A DNA stretch of 64,000 nucleotides from Gluconobacter wancherniae NBRC 103581 (GTDB lineage Bacteria; Pseudomonadota; Alphaproteobacteria; Acetobacterales; Acetobacteraceae). The stretch spans positions 620,001-684,000 of the forward strand of contig NZ_BJUZ01000001.1 in assembly GCF_007988885.1 (NCBI RefSeq), given 5' to 3'. The notes under the pieces are model-generated. The model was given only the letters and a program-made list of their open reading frames with translations, did no database searches and was not told the origin of the DNA. Positions 11,266 through 19,634 of this stretch are shown here, piece by piece; positions within the stretch are counted from its first letter, which is position 1; each line of letters begins with the position of its first letter. Both the position numbers and the translations under genes were made by a program.

Positions 11266-12408
11266 GTGAACTGGCCTCTTTTTGCGCTGGCTGTTGGCGC
11301 GTTTGCCATTGGTACGACCGAGTTCATGCCAATGGGACTTTTGCCCGTTATTGCCCATGGTCTTCAGGTTTCAGTTCCTACAGCGGGTGGGCTCGTTACA
11401 GCCTATGCCGTGGGGGTCATGGTCGGTGCTCCGATCATTACACTCGCTCTCGGCCGTGTGCGACGCAAACATGCCCTTATTTTTCTTATGGGATTATACG
11501 TTGCAGGCAACCTGCTTTCGGCTGTTGCAAACACCTATGATCTCCTGCTCGTGTCTCGGGTTCTGACCAGTCTTGCGCATGGTGCTTTCTTCGGGCTTGG
11601 TGCAATTGAAGCCTCTCTTTCGGTTCCTGCCGAAAAGCGCGCGAGTGCTGTTGCGAGCATGTTCATGGGCCTCACCGTCGCCAATATTTTTGGTGTACCG
11701 TTGGCAACGTGGCTTGGTACGCAGCTTGGCTGGCATATGGCGTTTCTGGCCACGGTTGCGCTCGGCCTGTTGACGATAATCGCGGTCCAGACGGCTATCC
11801 CGAACCGTGAAGCGGGAACCCCTCCGGATGCGATGAGCGAGCTGAAGGTTCTCGTCCGTGGAAATGTGGTTCTTGCGCTTCTGACAACAGCTATCGGTGC
11901 AGGGGCAATGTTCGTGCTCTACACCTATATTGCACCCATCCTCCAGCACATCACCCACGCTAGCGCGGCTGTCATCACGGTGGCACTGATGCTGACCGGG
12001 GTTGGTTTCTCGATCGGAAATGCCATAGGCGGCCGGTCTGCGGATCGCTCTCTCGACGGAAGTCTGCTGCTGTTTTTCCCCATCCTTGCGATTGTTATGC
12101 TGGCATTTCCATGGATGGCGCAGACTGTCCCCGGTGCCCTGATCGGAACGCTGCTTTTTGGCGCGGCCACGTTTGCTTTGATGCCCGCATTGCAGATGCG
12201 CGTGATGCAGGCTGCCCATGAAGCGCCTGGACTTGCGTCCTCGGTAAATATTGGCGCGTTTAATATGGGCAATGCGCTTGGCGCTGCACTTGGCGGCATC
12301 GCGCTTTCTGAGGGACTGGGATATGCAGGTGTTTCCATTATCGGAACTGCCCTCGCTTTTCTGGGCGTTGCGCTTGTCCTTATTTCAAGAAAGGTGGCAC
12401 CCCCATGA
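11266..12408 (+). CDS. MFS exporter, AraJ-like (sugar/drug efflux type)
   Basis: About 380 residues with twelve predicted membrane helices, DHA1-type major facilitator. The N-terminal FAIGTTEFMPMGLLPVIA and the AVGVMVGAPIITLALGRVRRK loop (motif A region) are typical of AraJ/YdhP-like efflux proteins. The GTG start at 11266 has GGAG seven bases upstream and places the first helix at the N-terminus. A longer GTG start at 11218 would add 16 polar residues and falls inside the leader hairpin. The stop overlaps the ATG of the phosphatase gene. Substrate unknown. Confidence 0.86.
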   Translation: MNWPLFALAVGAFAIGTTEFMPMGLLPVIAHGLQVSVPTAGGLVTAYAVGVMVGAPIITLALGRVRRKHALIFLMGLYVAGNLLSAVANTYDLLLVSRVLTSLAHGAFFGLGAIEASLSVPAEKRASAVASMFMGLTVANIFGVPLATWLGTQLGWHMAFLATVALGLLTIIAVQTAIPNREAGTPPDAMSELKVLVRGNVVLALLTTAIGAGAMFVLYTYIAPILQHITHASAAVITVALMLTGVGFSIGNAIGGRSADRSLDGSLLLFFPILAIVMLAFPWMAQTVPGALIGTLLFGAATFALMPALQMRVMQAAHEAPGLASSVNIGAFNMGNALGAALGGIALSEGLGYAGVSIIGTALAFLGVALVLISRKVAPP

Positions 12409-13091
12409 TCCGATCTTCTCTATTTCCCATCGGAGTGCTGGCCCTGTCAGTCCTGACGCCGGTCACAGCTTATGCTGAACAGCCGTCCAACGTTGGCGAT
12501 GCCATTATGACCGCACGAGCGTATCATGACAGCGGAGACTATCAGCGGGATTTCGATGCTGTGATATTGCAGGCGCGTCAGACGCTCGCCCGTGATGCTG
12601 CGCATACTCGCAAACCTGCGATTGTGCTCGATATTGACGAGACAACACTCTCCAACTGGGATGAAATCCGGGCTGATGATTTTGGCTACATTCCCAATGG
12701 TCCATGTGACAGCCTCCCAAAGGGGCCATGCGGGGCAGTTGCCTGGGAGCAGAGCGGTCGCGCGCCTGCTTTCGTTTCAACCCGAGCCCTGATCGAAGAC
12801 GCCTACAACCAGCATGTAGCGGTATTTTTCGTTACGGGACGTCATGAGAACGAGCGTGCTGCCACAGAGCGCAATCTACGTGCTGCCGGTATCCCGCGGT
12901 GGGATGGTCTCTATCTTCGCCCGGATGATTCCCATGTGCGTGCAGGAGCCTACAAGACTCCCACCCGCGCAAGTATCGAGGCCAAAGGCTATACGATCGT
13001 AGAGAGCCTCGGAGATCAGCCATCTGATCTGACTGGTGGACATGCCGAGCATACATTTCTTCTGCCCAACCCGTTTTATCGTGTTCCCTGA
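12405..13091 (+). CDS. Periplasmic HAD-family acid phosphatase (class B-like)
   Basis: A 228-residue exported protein with a signal peptide that probably ends at AYAEQ. The HAD motif I is IVLDIDETTLSNW (around residue 73), with the nucleophile and acid Asp pair. Motif II is VFFVTGR and motif III lies near KGYTIVESLGDQPSDL. This matches the HAD acid phosphatase family B/IIIB, which removes phosphate from nucleotides and other monoesters in the periplasm. Its ATG overlaps the MFS stop, so it closes the ppk-ppx-cdh-MFS block and shares its theme of phosphate release. Confidence 0.88.
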   Translation: MIRSSLFPIGVLALSVLTPVTAYAEQPSNVGDAIMTARAYHDSGDYQRDFDAVILQARQTLARDAAHTRKPAIVLDIDETTLSNWDEIRADDFGYIPNGPCDSLPKGPCGAVAWEQSGRAPAFVSTRALIEDAYNQHVAVFFVTGRHENERAATERNLRAAGIPRWDGLYLRPDDSHVRAGAYKTPTRASIEAKGYTIVESLGDQPSDLTGGHAEHTFLLPNPFYRVP

Positions 13092-13115
13092 AGCTGCCTA
13101 AACGGCATAGCTAAT

Positions 13116-13146
13116 AAAAAAGCCCCGGATTTCCGGGGCTTTTTTG
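13116..13146. terminator. Bidirectional rho-independent terminator
   Basis: AAGCCCCGG (13120-13128) pairs with CCGGGGCTT (13133-13141) across a short ATTT loop. A run of A precedes it and a run of T follows it. It sits between the convergent phosphatase and TIGR02302 genes and can end both transcripts. Confidence 0.92.
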
Positions 13147-13149
13147 TGC

Positions 13150-15825
13150 TTAGAAAGACTTCAGAAGTCGTTCGAGATAATCCAGTTCGCTCTGGGGGCG
13201 CGTGCGATCAGAGGCGCGGCGGCGCAATTCACGCTCGATATCGCGCGCCCTGTCGCGTGCGTTCTTGTCAGGAATGTGGGCGTCTGAGTCCTTGCCCTTG
13301 CTTCCTTCTCCAAGCTTCCGGCCCAGAGGGTCCTGATCCTTCTGGTCATCGTCGCTGCCGTCATCATCCCCAGCCTGAGGTTGATCGCCATCATCGCCAC
13401 TTTTTCCTGCGGCACCCTTTTGCTGGCCACTCCCCGAACCAGATCCCATAGATGGGATAAAGCTCAGGCCACCACCGCCTCCGCTTGAGGATTTGGATTG
13501 CTGACTCTGGCGCATCTCCTTACCTGCATCCGCCAGGTCAGCGAGGACTTTCTGCTCGGCCGTCTGCGCCTGATCATCATGGCGATCTGCAAGAGCTTTA
13601 CGTGCCGTTCTCATATCGTCACGCGCTTTGGAAAGTGATTTTGCTTCCTTGCCAGTCAGATCTTTCACGTGTCGATCCAGAATATCATCAACCTGACCGA
13701 GTGCGCGCTGGATCGCGTGGTCTTCGCGGCGTTCCGTGCCTTGTGCTGCCACTGTTGCCGGATCGGTAGGAGCAGGAGGCTTGGATGCAGAAGTATCAGG
13801 CATCCCGGGTGGGGGCTGCATTCCCAACTGACGGAGCAGGTCTGCCGTGGACATCTGGCTGATGTCTCTGCCGCTATCCTGCTGATCTGCTGGAGGGGCC
13901 GCAGCTTTGCGTGCAGCGTTCAGGCGAGCCTGCGTGTGGTCCAGAAGGCCAGTCTCGCGATGAATAATGTCATGCAGCGTCGCACGTTGCGCCCGTGCTT
14001 CTGCCTGCGCCTTCATCTGCGCCGCCAGAGCCTTGAGGTCCTGTGGGGTGGCCTGACGCATGTGCTCGGCCATGTCTTCCATCTGCTGAAGGCGTCTCAG
14101 GGCTTCGTCACCATGGCCCTGTGAAGCATCGGACTGGAGCCTCCGCATTTCATCAGACCAAGGGTCTGCAGAATTTTGCCCTGATTGCGGCATCATGATC
14201 CCGCTTTGTGCTGCCCGCTGGAATAGAAGCTGCATGCGATGATTGAGCGCATCTTTCAGTGCCTGGGTTCTGCGTTGGAGCTCTTCCTGCTCCGCAAGGG
14301 AATGGCCTTTTTCGCCCATTGACTGCATGTGGTCGAGTTGCTGCTGTACGCCTGCCTGAGCGGAACGGACTTCTGCAGCGGCCTCTGCGATCTCAGGACC
14401 GTCGCGCTTAAGATCGTCCAGATACAGGGAGAGGGACCATAGAATTCCCGGAACCTCGAGTGCTGAACCGTCTGGTGCGTCCGGCTGTAGAGAAGCGATT
14501 GCCAGCCCCATCGTTGCCCAGACGCCATGTACGTTGGTGGTTTGGGTAAGAAGTTTCAATTCTTCCGATGCTTGTGACGTGTGTTCGTGAGAGAGTATCA
14601 ACCGTCGCCGCAGCGCAATCAGTGCGCGTGCCAGTGGGTCGGAAAACTTGCGCTCACCGATCCGGAATTTCACCTTGTCGCTATAGCTCTCTCGCCCTGA
14701 AATGCTTTTCGCATGCAGGCGGCCTTCAACCATCATGCCAGCAAAAGCATCTGATGAAAGGTCAGGTCTGGCGAGGCCCTTGGCATCTTTGGGCTGACCG
14801 TCGAGCTGGATCGGCACGCGGAGTACCCGCAGAGATCCAGGAATGGTTATTTCGACTTCGAGCGATGCCACACCATAAGCCTGGCGAACCTGCCATGGCA
14901 GACCTGTGCGCCAGTCATCTTTTTGAGGGCCTGGCTTGCCATCCCACGTTACGACGGGGGGTAGGTCTGGTTCGACCGTGACGCGCCACGAGCCTAATGT
15001 CCGGCCACGTGCCGTCAGGGTGATGGTGCCGCTTTTTTCCAGTGTGCCATGTTCGTTCCAGCTCTGCTGATCGAGACGGCTCCGGATCACGGAGCTGACG
15101 CCGTGAAGTGCCGGACGCCCGTGAGATGCCGTTATCGTAGCATTGAGCGTGGCGCCTTCAGGAACTTTGATCGTCCCCGTCTGCACGCCAGATGACAAAA
15201 ACACTGGCGCACCCGCGGCATAGGATGGGCGGTCTATCCAGGCCTGGATCTGGGGCAGGGGGACGCTGTCATCGTCCACGCCCGGAATGAACCCGGCGTG
15301 CAGTCGGGATGGCGTGTGATGACCAGCAAGCAGGGCGGCCATAGCAATGGCCACTGGCACGATATAAGTGGCGGCCCTTTCAGAAGGCGTCATGGGTGGA
15401 CGCGGCAGAGCAACGCGGAGGGGCGGAAGAGCCGCGGTAACGCGCTCTACGTGGCGCGACCATACCGCCGATTGTTCGCCCGATCCTGCGTAGGCAGGGC
15501 GATCGGTGAGGGTCATGAGAGGCTGATAGGCTAGATGCGAGTCACGCTCGATCCGGCGGTCTGCGAGAGCATCAGAAGCCGAAGGAATTTTTCTCAGCCC
15601 ACGGACTGCCAGCCAGCCAGCACTTCCGATAAAGCCAGCCTCAACAACAAGATGCAACCAGTCCGGCAGGGACTGCGGCAGGCGCGCAAGTGCGGCCAGA
15701 ATGTAAAGCGCCAGAAGCAGAAGCGGCCAACGCATCGGAATCCACGCGCGTTCAATCCACAGAACGCGTCGTGCGCGTTGACGCAGGGCTGCGAGGCGGA
15801 ACGTGGCTGTGTGCGTCTCAGGCAT
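13150..15825 (-). CDS. TIGR02302/DUF4175 family membrane protein
   Basis: About 891 residues, of a family found next to lysA in alphaproteobacteria and of unknown function. Hydrophobic segments lie near residues 30-70 and 165-185. A long mid region is predicted to be extracytoplasmic and beta-rich, with PEGATLNATITASHGRP-like stretches. The C-terminal third is strongly Gln-, Asp- and Arg-rich with coiled-coil character and a Gly-rich linker (SSSGGGGGLSF). The ATG at 15825 is preferred over an upstream one because it overlaps the lysA stop by eight bases. The acidic/basic C-terminal tail (about 830-891) looks disordered then helical. Confidence 0.85.
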   Translation of the reverse strand: MPETHTATFRLAALRQRARRVLWIERAWIPMRWPLLLLALYILAALARLPQSLPDWLHLVVEAGFIGSAGWLAVRGLRKIPSASDALADRRIERDSHLAYQPLMTLTDRPAYAGSGEQSAVWSRHVERVTAALPPLRVALPRPPMTPSERAATYIVPVAIAMAALLAGHHTPSRLHAGFIPGVDDDSVPLPQIQAWIDRPSYAAGAPVFLSSGVQTGTIKVPEGATLNATITASHGRPALHGVSSVIRSRLDQQSWNEHGTLEKSGTITLTARGRTLGSWRVTVEPDLPPVVTWDGKPGPQKDDWRTGLPWQVRQAYGVASLEVEITIPGSLRVLRVPIQLDGQPKDAKGLARPDLSSDAFAGMMVEGRLHAKSISGRESYSDKVKFRIGERKFSDPLARALIALRRRLILSHEHTSQASEELKLLTQTTNVHGVWATMGLAIASLQPDAPDGSALEVPGILWSLSLYLDDLKRDGPEIAEAAAEVRSAQAGVQQQLDHMQSMGEKGHSLAEQEELQRRTQALKDALNHRMQLLFQRAAQSGIMMPQSGQNSADPWSDEMRRLQSDASQGHGDEALRRLQQMEDMAEHMRQATPQDLKALAAQMKAQAEARAQRATLHDIIHRETGLLDHTQARLNAARKAAAPPADQQDSGRDISQMSTADLLRQLGMQPPPGMPDTSASKPPAPTDPATVAAQGTERREDHAIQRALGQVDDILDRHVKDLTGKEAKSLSKARDDMRTARKALADRHDDQAQTAEQKVLADLADAGKEMRQSQQSKSSSGGGGGLSFIPSMGSGSGSGQQKGAAGKSGDDGDQPQAGDDDGSDDDQKDQDPLGRKLGEGSKGKDSDAHIPDKNARDRARDIERELRRRASDRTRPQSELDYLERLLKSF

Positions 15826-17146
15826 TTCGAGGCTTAATCCAGTCGGGCACGCTCTCCGCGGCAATCAGTTCTTCAACAGTCTGACGCTCACGGATGATCT
15901 GCCAGCGGTGGTCATCTACCATAACCTGTGTTGCGAAAGGTCGACTGTTATATGTCGAGCTCATCACAGCACCATACGCGCCGGTATCGAGCAACGCGAC
16001 AAGGTCTCCGCGTTCGAGGTCGGGTAATGCGCGGTCACGGGCGAAGATATCGCTGCTTTCACAGACAGGTCCTACCACATCACGCGGCGAAACAGGTGCC
16101 GTGAAATGCTGTGGAGCGACAGGCAGGATGCCATGCCAGGAATCATAAAGCGCAGGACGCATCAAATCGTTCATTGCTGCGTCAATCACTACGAATTCCG
16201 GATTTCCGGCTTTCGTTTCAATGACACGTGAAAGCAAAATTCCCGTAGGGGCGGAAAGCCATCGGCCTGGCTCCACGCTCAGGCGTACATCAAGGTCACC
16301 GAGGGTCTCGGCGATCACGCCTGCCAGCATTTCCGGTGCAGGGGCAGTCTCGTCGCGGTAGCGGATGCCAAGGCCTCCGCCACAATCAATCGATTCGACA
16401 ATACCGCCGAAAGAGCGAATTTCACGGACCATGTCCGCCAGACGCTGGTAGCCCAGACGGAAAGGCTGTGCAGTGAGCATCTGGCTGCCAAGATGTACCG
16501 CCAGTCCGACGAGCTTTATGGAGCGCAATCCGCTCGCTTCGCTGTAGAGTGAGACAGCACGGGCATGTTCGATCCCGAACTTGTCTCCCGCGCGCCCGGT
16601 GCTGATTTTATCATGCGTGTTGGCGTCAACATCCGGGTTGACCCTCAGTGCGGCCCGGGCAACCCGGCCCATGGATCCGGCAATCTGATCAAGCCGGTAT
16701 AATTCTTCAACGCTCTCGACATTGACCTGCGCGATATCCTGTTCGACGGCCATACGCAGTTCAGCATCGGTTTTTCCAACGCCTGAAAACACGATGTTCG
16801 CTGCTGGTATTCCCGCGGCAAGCGCCCGCTTCATCTCGCCACCACTGACGATATCCGCACCATAACCGCATTGGTGGAGCATGGTGAGTGTTGCCTGATG
16901 ATCCTGTGATTTTACGGCGAAATGAAAGCTGACAGGCAGGTGCCGTGCTTCGAACGCAGCCCTCAGGCTGTCTGCACGGCGGCGCAGCGTTCCTGCTCCC
17001 GTGATCCAGCATGGAGTTCCAACGGCTGCCGCGATGACATGCAGAGGCACGCCTTCGAACATGAGGCCGTCGCGCACATCCGTCTGAAGAGAGGGACGGG
17101 AGGCGAGGAGGTCGGCCAGAGCCGGGTCGGGGGACTGCGCGTTCAT
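15818..17146 (-). CDS. lysA: Diaminopimelate decarboxylase
   Basis: About 442 residues, a PLP enzyme that decarboxylates meso-diaminopimelate to lysine. The PLP lysine is in FHFAVKSQ, with HLGSQ, the DCGGGLGIRY glycine loop, EPGRWL and the CESSDIFARD motif that binds substrate and PLP from the other subunit. The start MNAQSPDPALADLL at 17146 fits homologues; MERYG at 17167 is possible, and longer starts run into the divergent cdd gene. The gene overlaps the downstream TIGR02302 gene. Confidence 0.94.
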   Translation of the reverse strand: MNAQSPDPALADLLASRPSLQTDVRDGLMFEGVPLHVIAAAVGTPCWITGAGTLRRRADSLRAAFEARHLPVSFHFAVKSQDHQATLTMLHQCGYGADIVSGGEMKRALAAGIPAANIVFSGVGKTDAELRMAVEQDIAQVNVESVEELYRLDQIAGSMGRVARAALRVNPDVDANTHDKISTGRAGDKFGIEHARAVSLYSEASGLRSIKLVGLAVHLGSQMLTAQPFRLGYQRLADMVREIRSFGGIVESIDCGGGLGIRYRDETAPAPEMLAGVIAETLGDLDVRLSVEPGRWLSAPTGILLSRVIETKAGNPEFVVIDAAMNDLMRPALYDSWHGILPVAPQHFTAPVSPRDVVGPVCESSDIFARDRALPDLERGDLVALLDTGAYGAVMSSTYNSRPFATQVMVDDHRWQIIRERQTVEELIAAESVPDWIKPRNA

Positions 17147-17212
17147 CCTGACACCGTATCTCTCCATGAGCCTGCTTCCAAGACGTCGCGTCTCCCGATA
17201 GGGTTTGTAATT

Positions 17213-17605
17213 ATGAATAATGATCTCGTGCGCGCTGCGCTTGAAGTCCAGAGCCGGGCTTATGCGCCTTATTCGAACTTTCATGTGGGGGCGGCCCTCC
17301 GATGTGAGGGGGTTGTCTATGCTGGTTGCAATGTCGAAAATGCAGCTTATCCGCTTGGAACATGTGCCGAGGGTGGTGCTATCTCACTCATGGTTGCGTC
17401 CGGTGGGCGTCGGATCGAGGAAATCGTGATCGTCGGTGACGGTGATCAGCCCTGCACGCCATGCGGTGGATGCCGACAGAAGCTGCGTGAGTTCGGTCTG
17501 CCTGATCTGAAAATTCACATGATCAACAGGCAGGGAGCTCTGCTCATGACCCGGACACTTGCACAATTGTTGCCTGATGCATTCGGGCCGGACCATCTGG
17601 GGTGA
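17213..17605 (+). CDS. cdd: Cytidine deaminase
   Basis: A 130-residue tetrameric-type cytidine deaminase that converts (deoxy)cytidine to (deoxy)uridine in pyrimidine salvage. Zinc ligands are the Cys of GTCAEGGA and the two Cys of PCGGCRQKL. The Glu of CAE is the proton shuttle. The substrate motif CNVENAAYPLGTCAE is intact. The usual Arg or other bulky residue after CAE is Gly here. The start MNNDLVRAALEVQ fits homologues. Its stop overlaps the GTG of the protease gene, an unexpected coupling. Confidence 0.93.
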   Translation: MNNDLVRAALEVQSRAYAPYSNFHVGAALRCEGVVYAGCNVENAAYPLGTCAEGGAISLMVASGGRRIEEIVIVGDGDQPCTPCGGCRQKLREFGLPDLKIHMINRQGALLMTRTLAQLLPDAFGPDHLG

Positions 17606-18297
17606 AGATCCCCCTGTATCTGGCGTTATTTATTCTAACGCTGGGTGCACCTTTGAATGCAGGATATTGTGCTGTTCGTCCTGGGCTAGGAGATGCGCCG
17701 CGTAGGGAGGTGGTGGATGTACATCACGCTCCCTGGTGGATTTTGGGTCGTGTACAGACCTCGCTCGGAAGCCGCTGCACTGGGTTTGCAGTCGCTCCTT
17801 CCGTCGTCATGACTGCAGCTCACTGTCTCTGGCTACCCGCAACCGGTCGCTTCATTCAGCCGCAAGATGTTCATTTTCTGGCCGAATATCAGCGTGGGTC
17901 CTATTCGGTCCATGCACAGGCCGTGCGCGTCATTATCAGTGCGGGGTATGATCCGTTTCAAGAAGCAGCCAGTGCCTCTCTTGATCGGGCAACTCTCATT
18001 TTGGATCGCCCCGTAATTGAGGCATCTCGTCTCCTGCCCACTTTTCAAGCGAAAAAAGGGGAGGCGTCGATGTTGGCAGGCTATCAGCAGGACAGGGCGG
18101 AAGTCGTATTCGCAGATACGCATTGCCATGTTCTCGCACCGGCGCAGGGAGGGCTGATCCGTCATAATTGCGAAGGCACGCACGGCGTAAGTGGTGCTCC
18201 CTTACTCGTGCGAAACAGGAATGTTTGGGGAATTGGTGGAATAGCTATTTTAGCGGGCTCTGGCGCCGGCGGGCTGGCGGTTTCGCTTCCGCAGTAG
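17602..18297 (+). CDS. Secreted trypsin-like serine protease (S1 family)
   Basis: A 231-residue exported protein with a signal peptide ending near NAGYCA. The chymotrypsin-fold triad is visible: His in MTAAHC, Asp in SASLDRATLIL, and Ser in GVSGAPLL. Four further Cys (in SRCTGF, AAHC, THCH and HNCEG) suggest two disulfides, one beside the catalytic His. The domain fills the whole protein and there is no PDZ domain, so it is not a DegP type. GTG start overlaps the cdd stop (GTGA). Bacterial proteases of this compact type are usually secreted; targets are unknown. Confidence 0.82.
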   Translation: MKIPLYLALFILTLGAPLNAGYCAVRPGLGDAPRREVVDVHHAPWWILGRVQTSLGSRCTGFAVAPSVVMTAAHCLWLPATGRFIQPQDVHFLAEYQRGSYSVHAQAVRVIISAGYDPFQEAASASLDRATLILDRPVIEASRLLPTFQAKKGEASMLAGYQQDRAEVVFADTHCHVLAPAQGGLIRHNCEGTHGVSGAPLLVRNRNVWGIGGIAILAGSGAGGLAVSLPQ

Positions 18298-18436
18298 AGA
18301 GCCAGCGCCTCCGCTATATGGCTTCTGCTGACAAAAGAATATTCAAGCTGCTTTCGAACATATTCATAAATTGAGCGTTGGTTGCGAACGAGACATTGCT
18401 GTGTCTCCGCAATTTCAAATTCTGGAGATATGTTCG

Positions 18437-18871
18437 ATGCGTGCCATTACCGGAAAGGAGTACTCACCTGCTGTACGCTTGCAAGGCGGGCATGCTGGGG
18501 TTCTTTCCAACAAACCTTCGAATATAGTTCTGGTGGTTGAAGATCAGCCGCTTCTTCGTTTTCTGGCTGCAGATATGCTGGGAGAAGCGGGGTATGGCAC
18601 GTGTCTTGCTGGCAGTGCAGATGAGGCGATGGAAATTCTGGAGCATAATCCCGAAATCCGTCTGGTATTTTCCGATATCAATATGCCCGGCAGAATAAAT
18701 GGCCTTGCTTTGGCACAGATAATCGAGGGGCGCTGGCCCCCGGTGGGTGTTGTGCTGACATCGGGTACAATGATCGCCGACAAAAGCGCGCTGCCATCAC
18801 ATAGCAGATTTCTTTCCAAGCCATATCGCTGGGACGACGTATATAGCTGCCTGGAACAGGTCGCGCACTAA
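18437..18871 (+). CDS. Stand-alone response regulator receiver (CheY-like)
   Basis: A 144-residue protein that is essentially one receiver domain (about residues 28-140). The acidic pocket is VVEDQP, the phosphoacceptor Asp is in VFSDINMPG, followed by LTSGT and the conserved Lys in FLSKPYRWDD. There is no output domain and no neighbouring histidine kinase, so it must work by phosphotransfer or protein contact. ATG at 18437 has GGAG nine bases upstream; an in-frame TTG at 18371 would add 22 residues. It faces the tRNA genes. Confidence 0.87.
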   Translation: MRAITGKEYSPAVRLQGGHAGVLSNKPSNIVLVVEDQPLLRFLAADMLGEAGYGTCLAGSADEAMEILEHNPEIRLVFSDINMPGRINGLALAQIIEGRWPPVGVVLTSGTMIADKSALPSHSRFLSKPYRWDDVYSCLEQVAH

Positions 18872-18890
18872 ATTTTAGGAAAATGAAATG

Positions 18891-18967
18891 TGGTGCACCC
18901 GAAAGGACTTGAACCTCTAACCCCCAGATTCGTAGTCTGGTGCTCTATCCAGTTGAGCTACGGGTGC
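18891..18967 (-). tRNA. tRNA-Arg (ACG), copy 1
   Basis: Read on the minus strand this is a complete 77-base cloverleaf with encoded CCA. The acceptor stem GCACCCG pairs with CGGGTGC. The anticodon stem CCAGA/TCTGG holds loop CTACGAA, giving anticodon ACG (read as ICG after deamination, decoding CGU, CGC, CGA). The T arm has TTCAAGT. It is identical to copy 2, 40 bases upstream. Confidence 0.96.
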
Positions 18968-18981
18968 ATATTCACATTGTA

Positions 18982-19008
18982 ATCATCTCAGCTTTATTGT
19001 GAGATGAT
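18982..19008 (-). other. Hairpin in the spacer between the two tRNA-Arg genes
   Basis: ATCATCTCA (18982-18990) is the reverse complement of TGAGATGAT (19000-19008), a 9-bp stem with a 9-base loop. It sits directly at the 3' end of the upstream tRNA, touching its CCA. It is placed to guide RNase processing of a dimeric precursor. There is no T run. Confidence 0.5.
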
Positions 19009-19084
19009 GGTGCACCCGAAAGGACTTGAACCTCTAACCCCCAGATTCGTAGTCTGGTGCTCTATCCAGTTGAGCTACGGGTGC
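19008..19084 (-). tRNA. tRNA-Arg (ACG), copy 2
   Basis: Identical in sequence to the first copy over 77 bases, with the same GCACCCG acceptor stem, ACG anticodon and encoded CCA. It is the promoter-proximal copy, and both are probably transcribed as one precursor from the region near 19100-19130. Confidence 0.96.
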
Positions 19085-19087
19085 TTG

Positions 19088-19134
19088 TTGAGGGGGCTTT
19101 TAGAAGTTCTTTCCGGACCCCGCAACCCCCTCAA
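19088..19134 (-). repeat. Inverted repeat spanning the tRNA-Arg promoter region
   Basis: TTGAGGGGG (19088-19096) and CCCCCTCAA (19126-19134) are perfect 9-bp inverted repeats separated by 29 bases, directly upstream of the tRNA pair. On the minus strand the spacer includes TTGCGG and, 16 bases on, CTAAAA, a weak -35/-10 candidate for the tRNA promoter. Confidence 0.6.
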
Positions 19135-19154
19135 TGCATTTTCTTTTATCTTTT

Positions 19155-19529
19155 TTACCGACGCGTCATCGTGATGTGTGCCCTGCACGCATTCGAACCA
19201 TAAATGCCGCCGATGGCTTGCCCGACCGGATATCCGTTAAAGACAAGCGGCGTCGCATGGTGGTTCATATCCTGCTCGATAAGCTCGGCATGATAATGGT
19301 TCGAGCCATGGACATAGGTTCCGCGAAGGACCTTCGAGCTGTCTCCGGGGGTAAACATGATTTCTTTACCGCGAATCCTGAGAGTGGATGTCAGGGACGT
19401 GGGGCAGGTGCCCTGATCGGCGATCAGGCTTCCAACCCATGTGCCTGTCGGGTCCTGCCCTGGGTCCTGGGTGGCGCAGGCAGAGAGAAAAGCGGTCAGT
19501 GAAAAGGCAAAAAGTGCAATCGGGCGCAT
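19155..19529 (-). CDS. Small putative lipoprotein
   Basis: A 124-residue protein with a signal sequence and lipobox FLSAC at about residues 14-18, so it is probably anchored in the envelope. The remainder (TGTWVGSLIADQGTCPTSLTSTLRIRGKEI...) looks like a small beta-barrel with a GTW start and two further Cys (CPTS and NACRA) that may pair. No family recognised. It is divergent from guaA and shares an upstream gap of about 100 bases with it. Confidence 0.7.
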   Translation of the reverse strand: MRPIALFAFSLTAFLSACATQDPGQDPTGTWVGSLIADQGTCPTSLTSTLRIRGKEIMFTPGDSSKVLRGTYVHGSNHYHAELIEQDMNHHATPLVFNGYPVGQAIGGIYGSNACRAHITMTRR

Positions 19530-19604
19530 GTTGTCCCTGTCCTGTGATGGAGAATGGATGACGCAGACGATGCACTACCTTATAGGAGAGCCACAAAAGG
19601 CACC

Positions 19605-19634
19605 ATGAACCGGAACGCGAGGCCAAGACGTTGA
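19605..19634 (+). CDS. Possible 9-codon leader peptide upstream of guaA
   Basis: An ATG at 19605, preceded by AAAAGG, opens a frame encoding MNRNARPRR that ends with TGA at 19632-19634. That stop overlaps the TTG start of guaA (TTGA). Such a layout allows translational coupling. It may be chance; there is no attenuator hairpin downstream. Confidence 0.3.
   Translation: MNRNARPRR

Noticed and set aside
16922-17212. Long N-terminal extension of cytidine deaminase
   Set aside because: The extra 97 codons are the complement of lysA coding sequence; the conserved enzyme begins at MNNDLVRAALEVQ.
18298-19150. Phage or island insertion at the tRNA-Arg pair
   Set aside because: No integrase, no direct repeat of the tRNA 3' end outside the two full copies, and no shift in base composition that I could see by eye.
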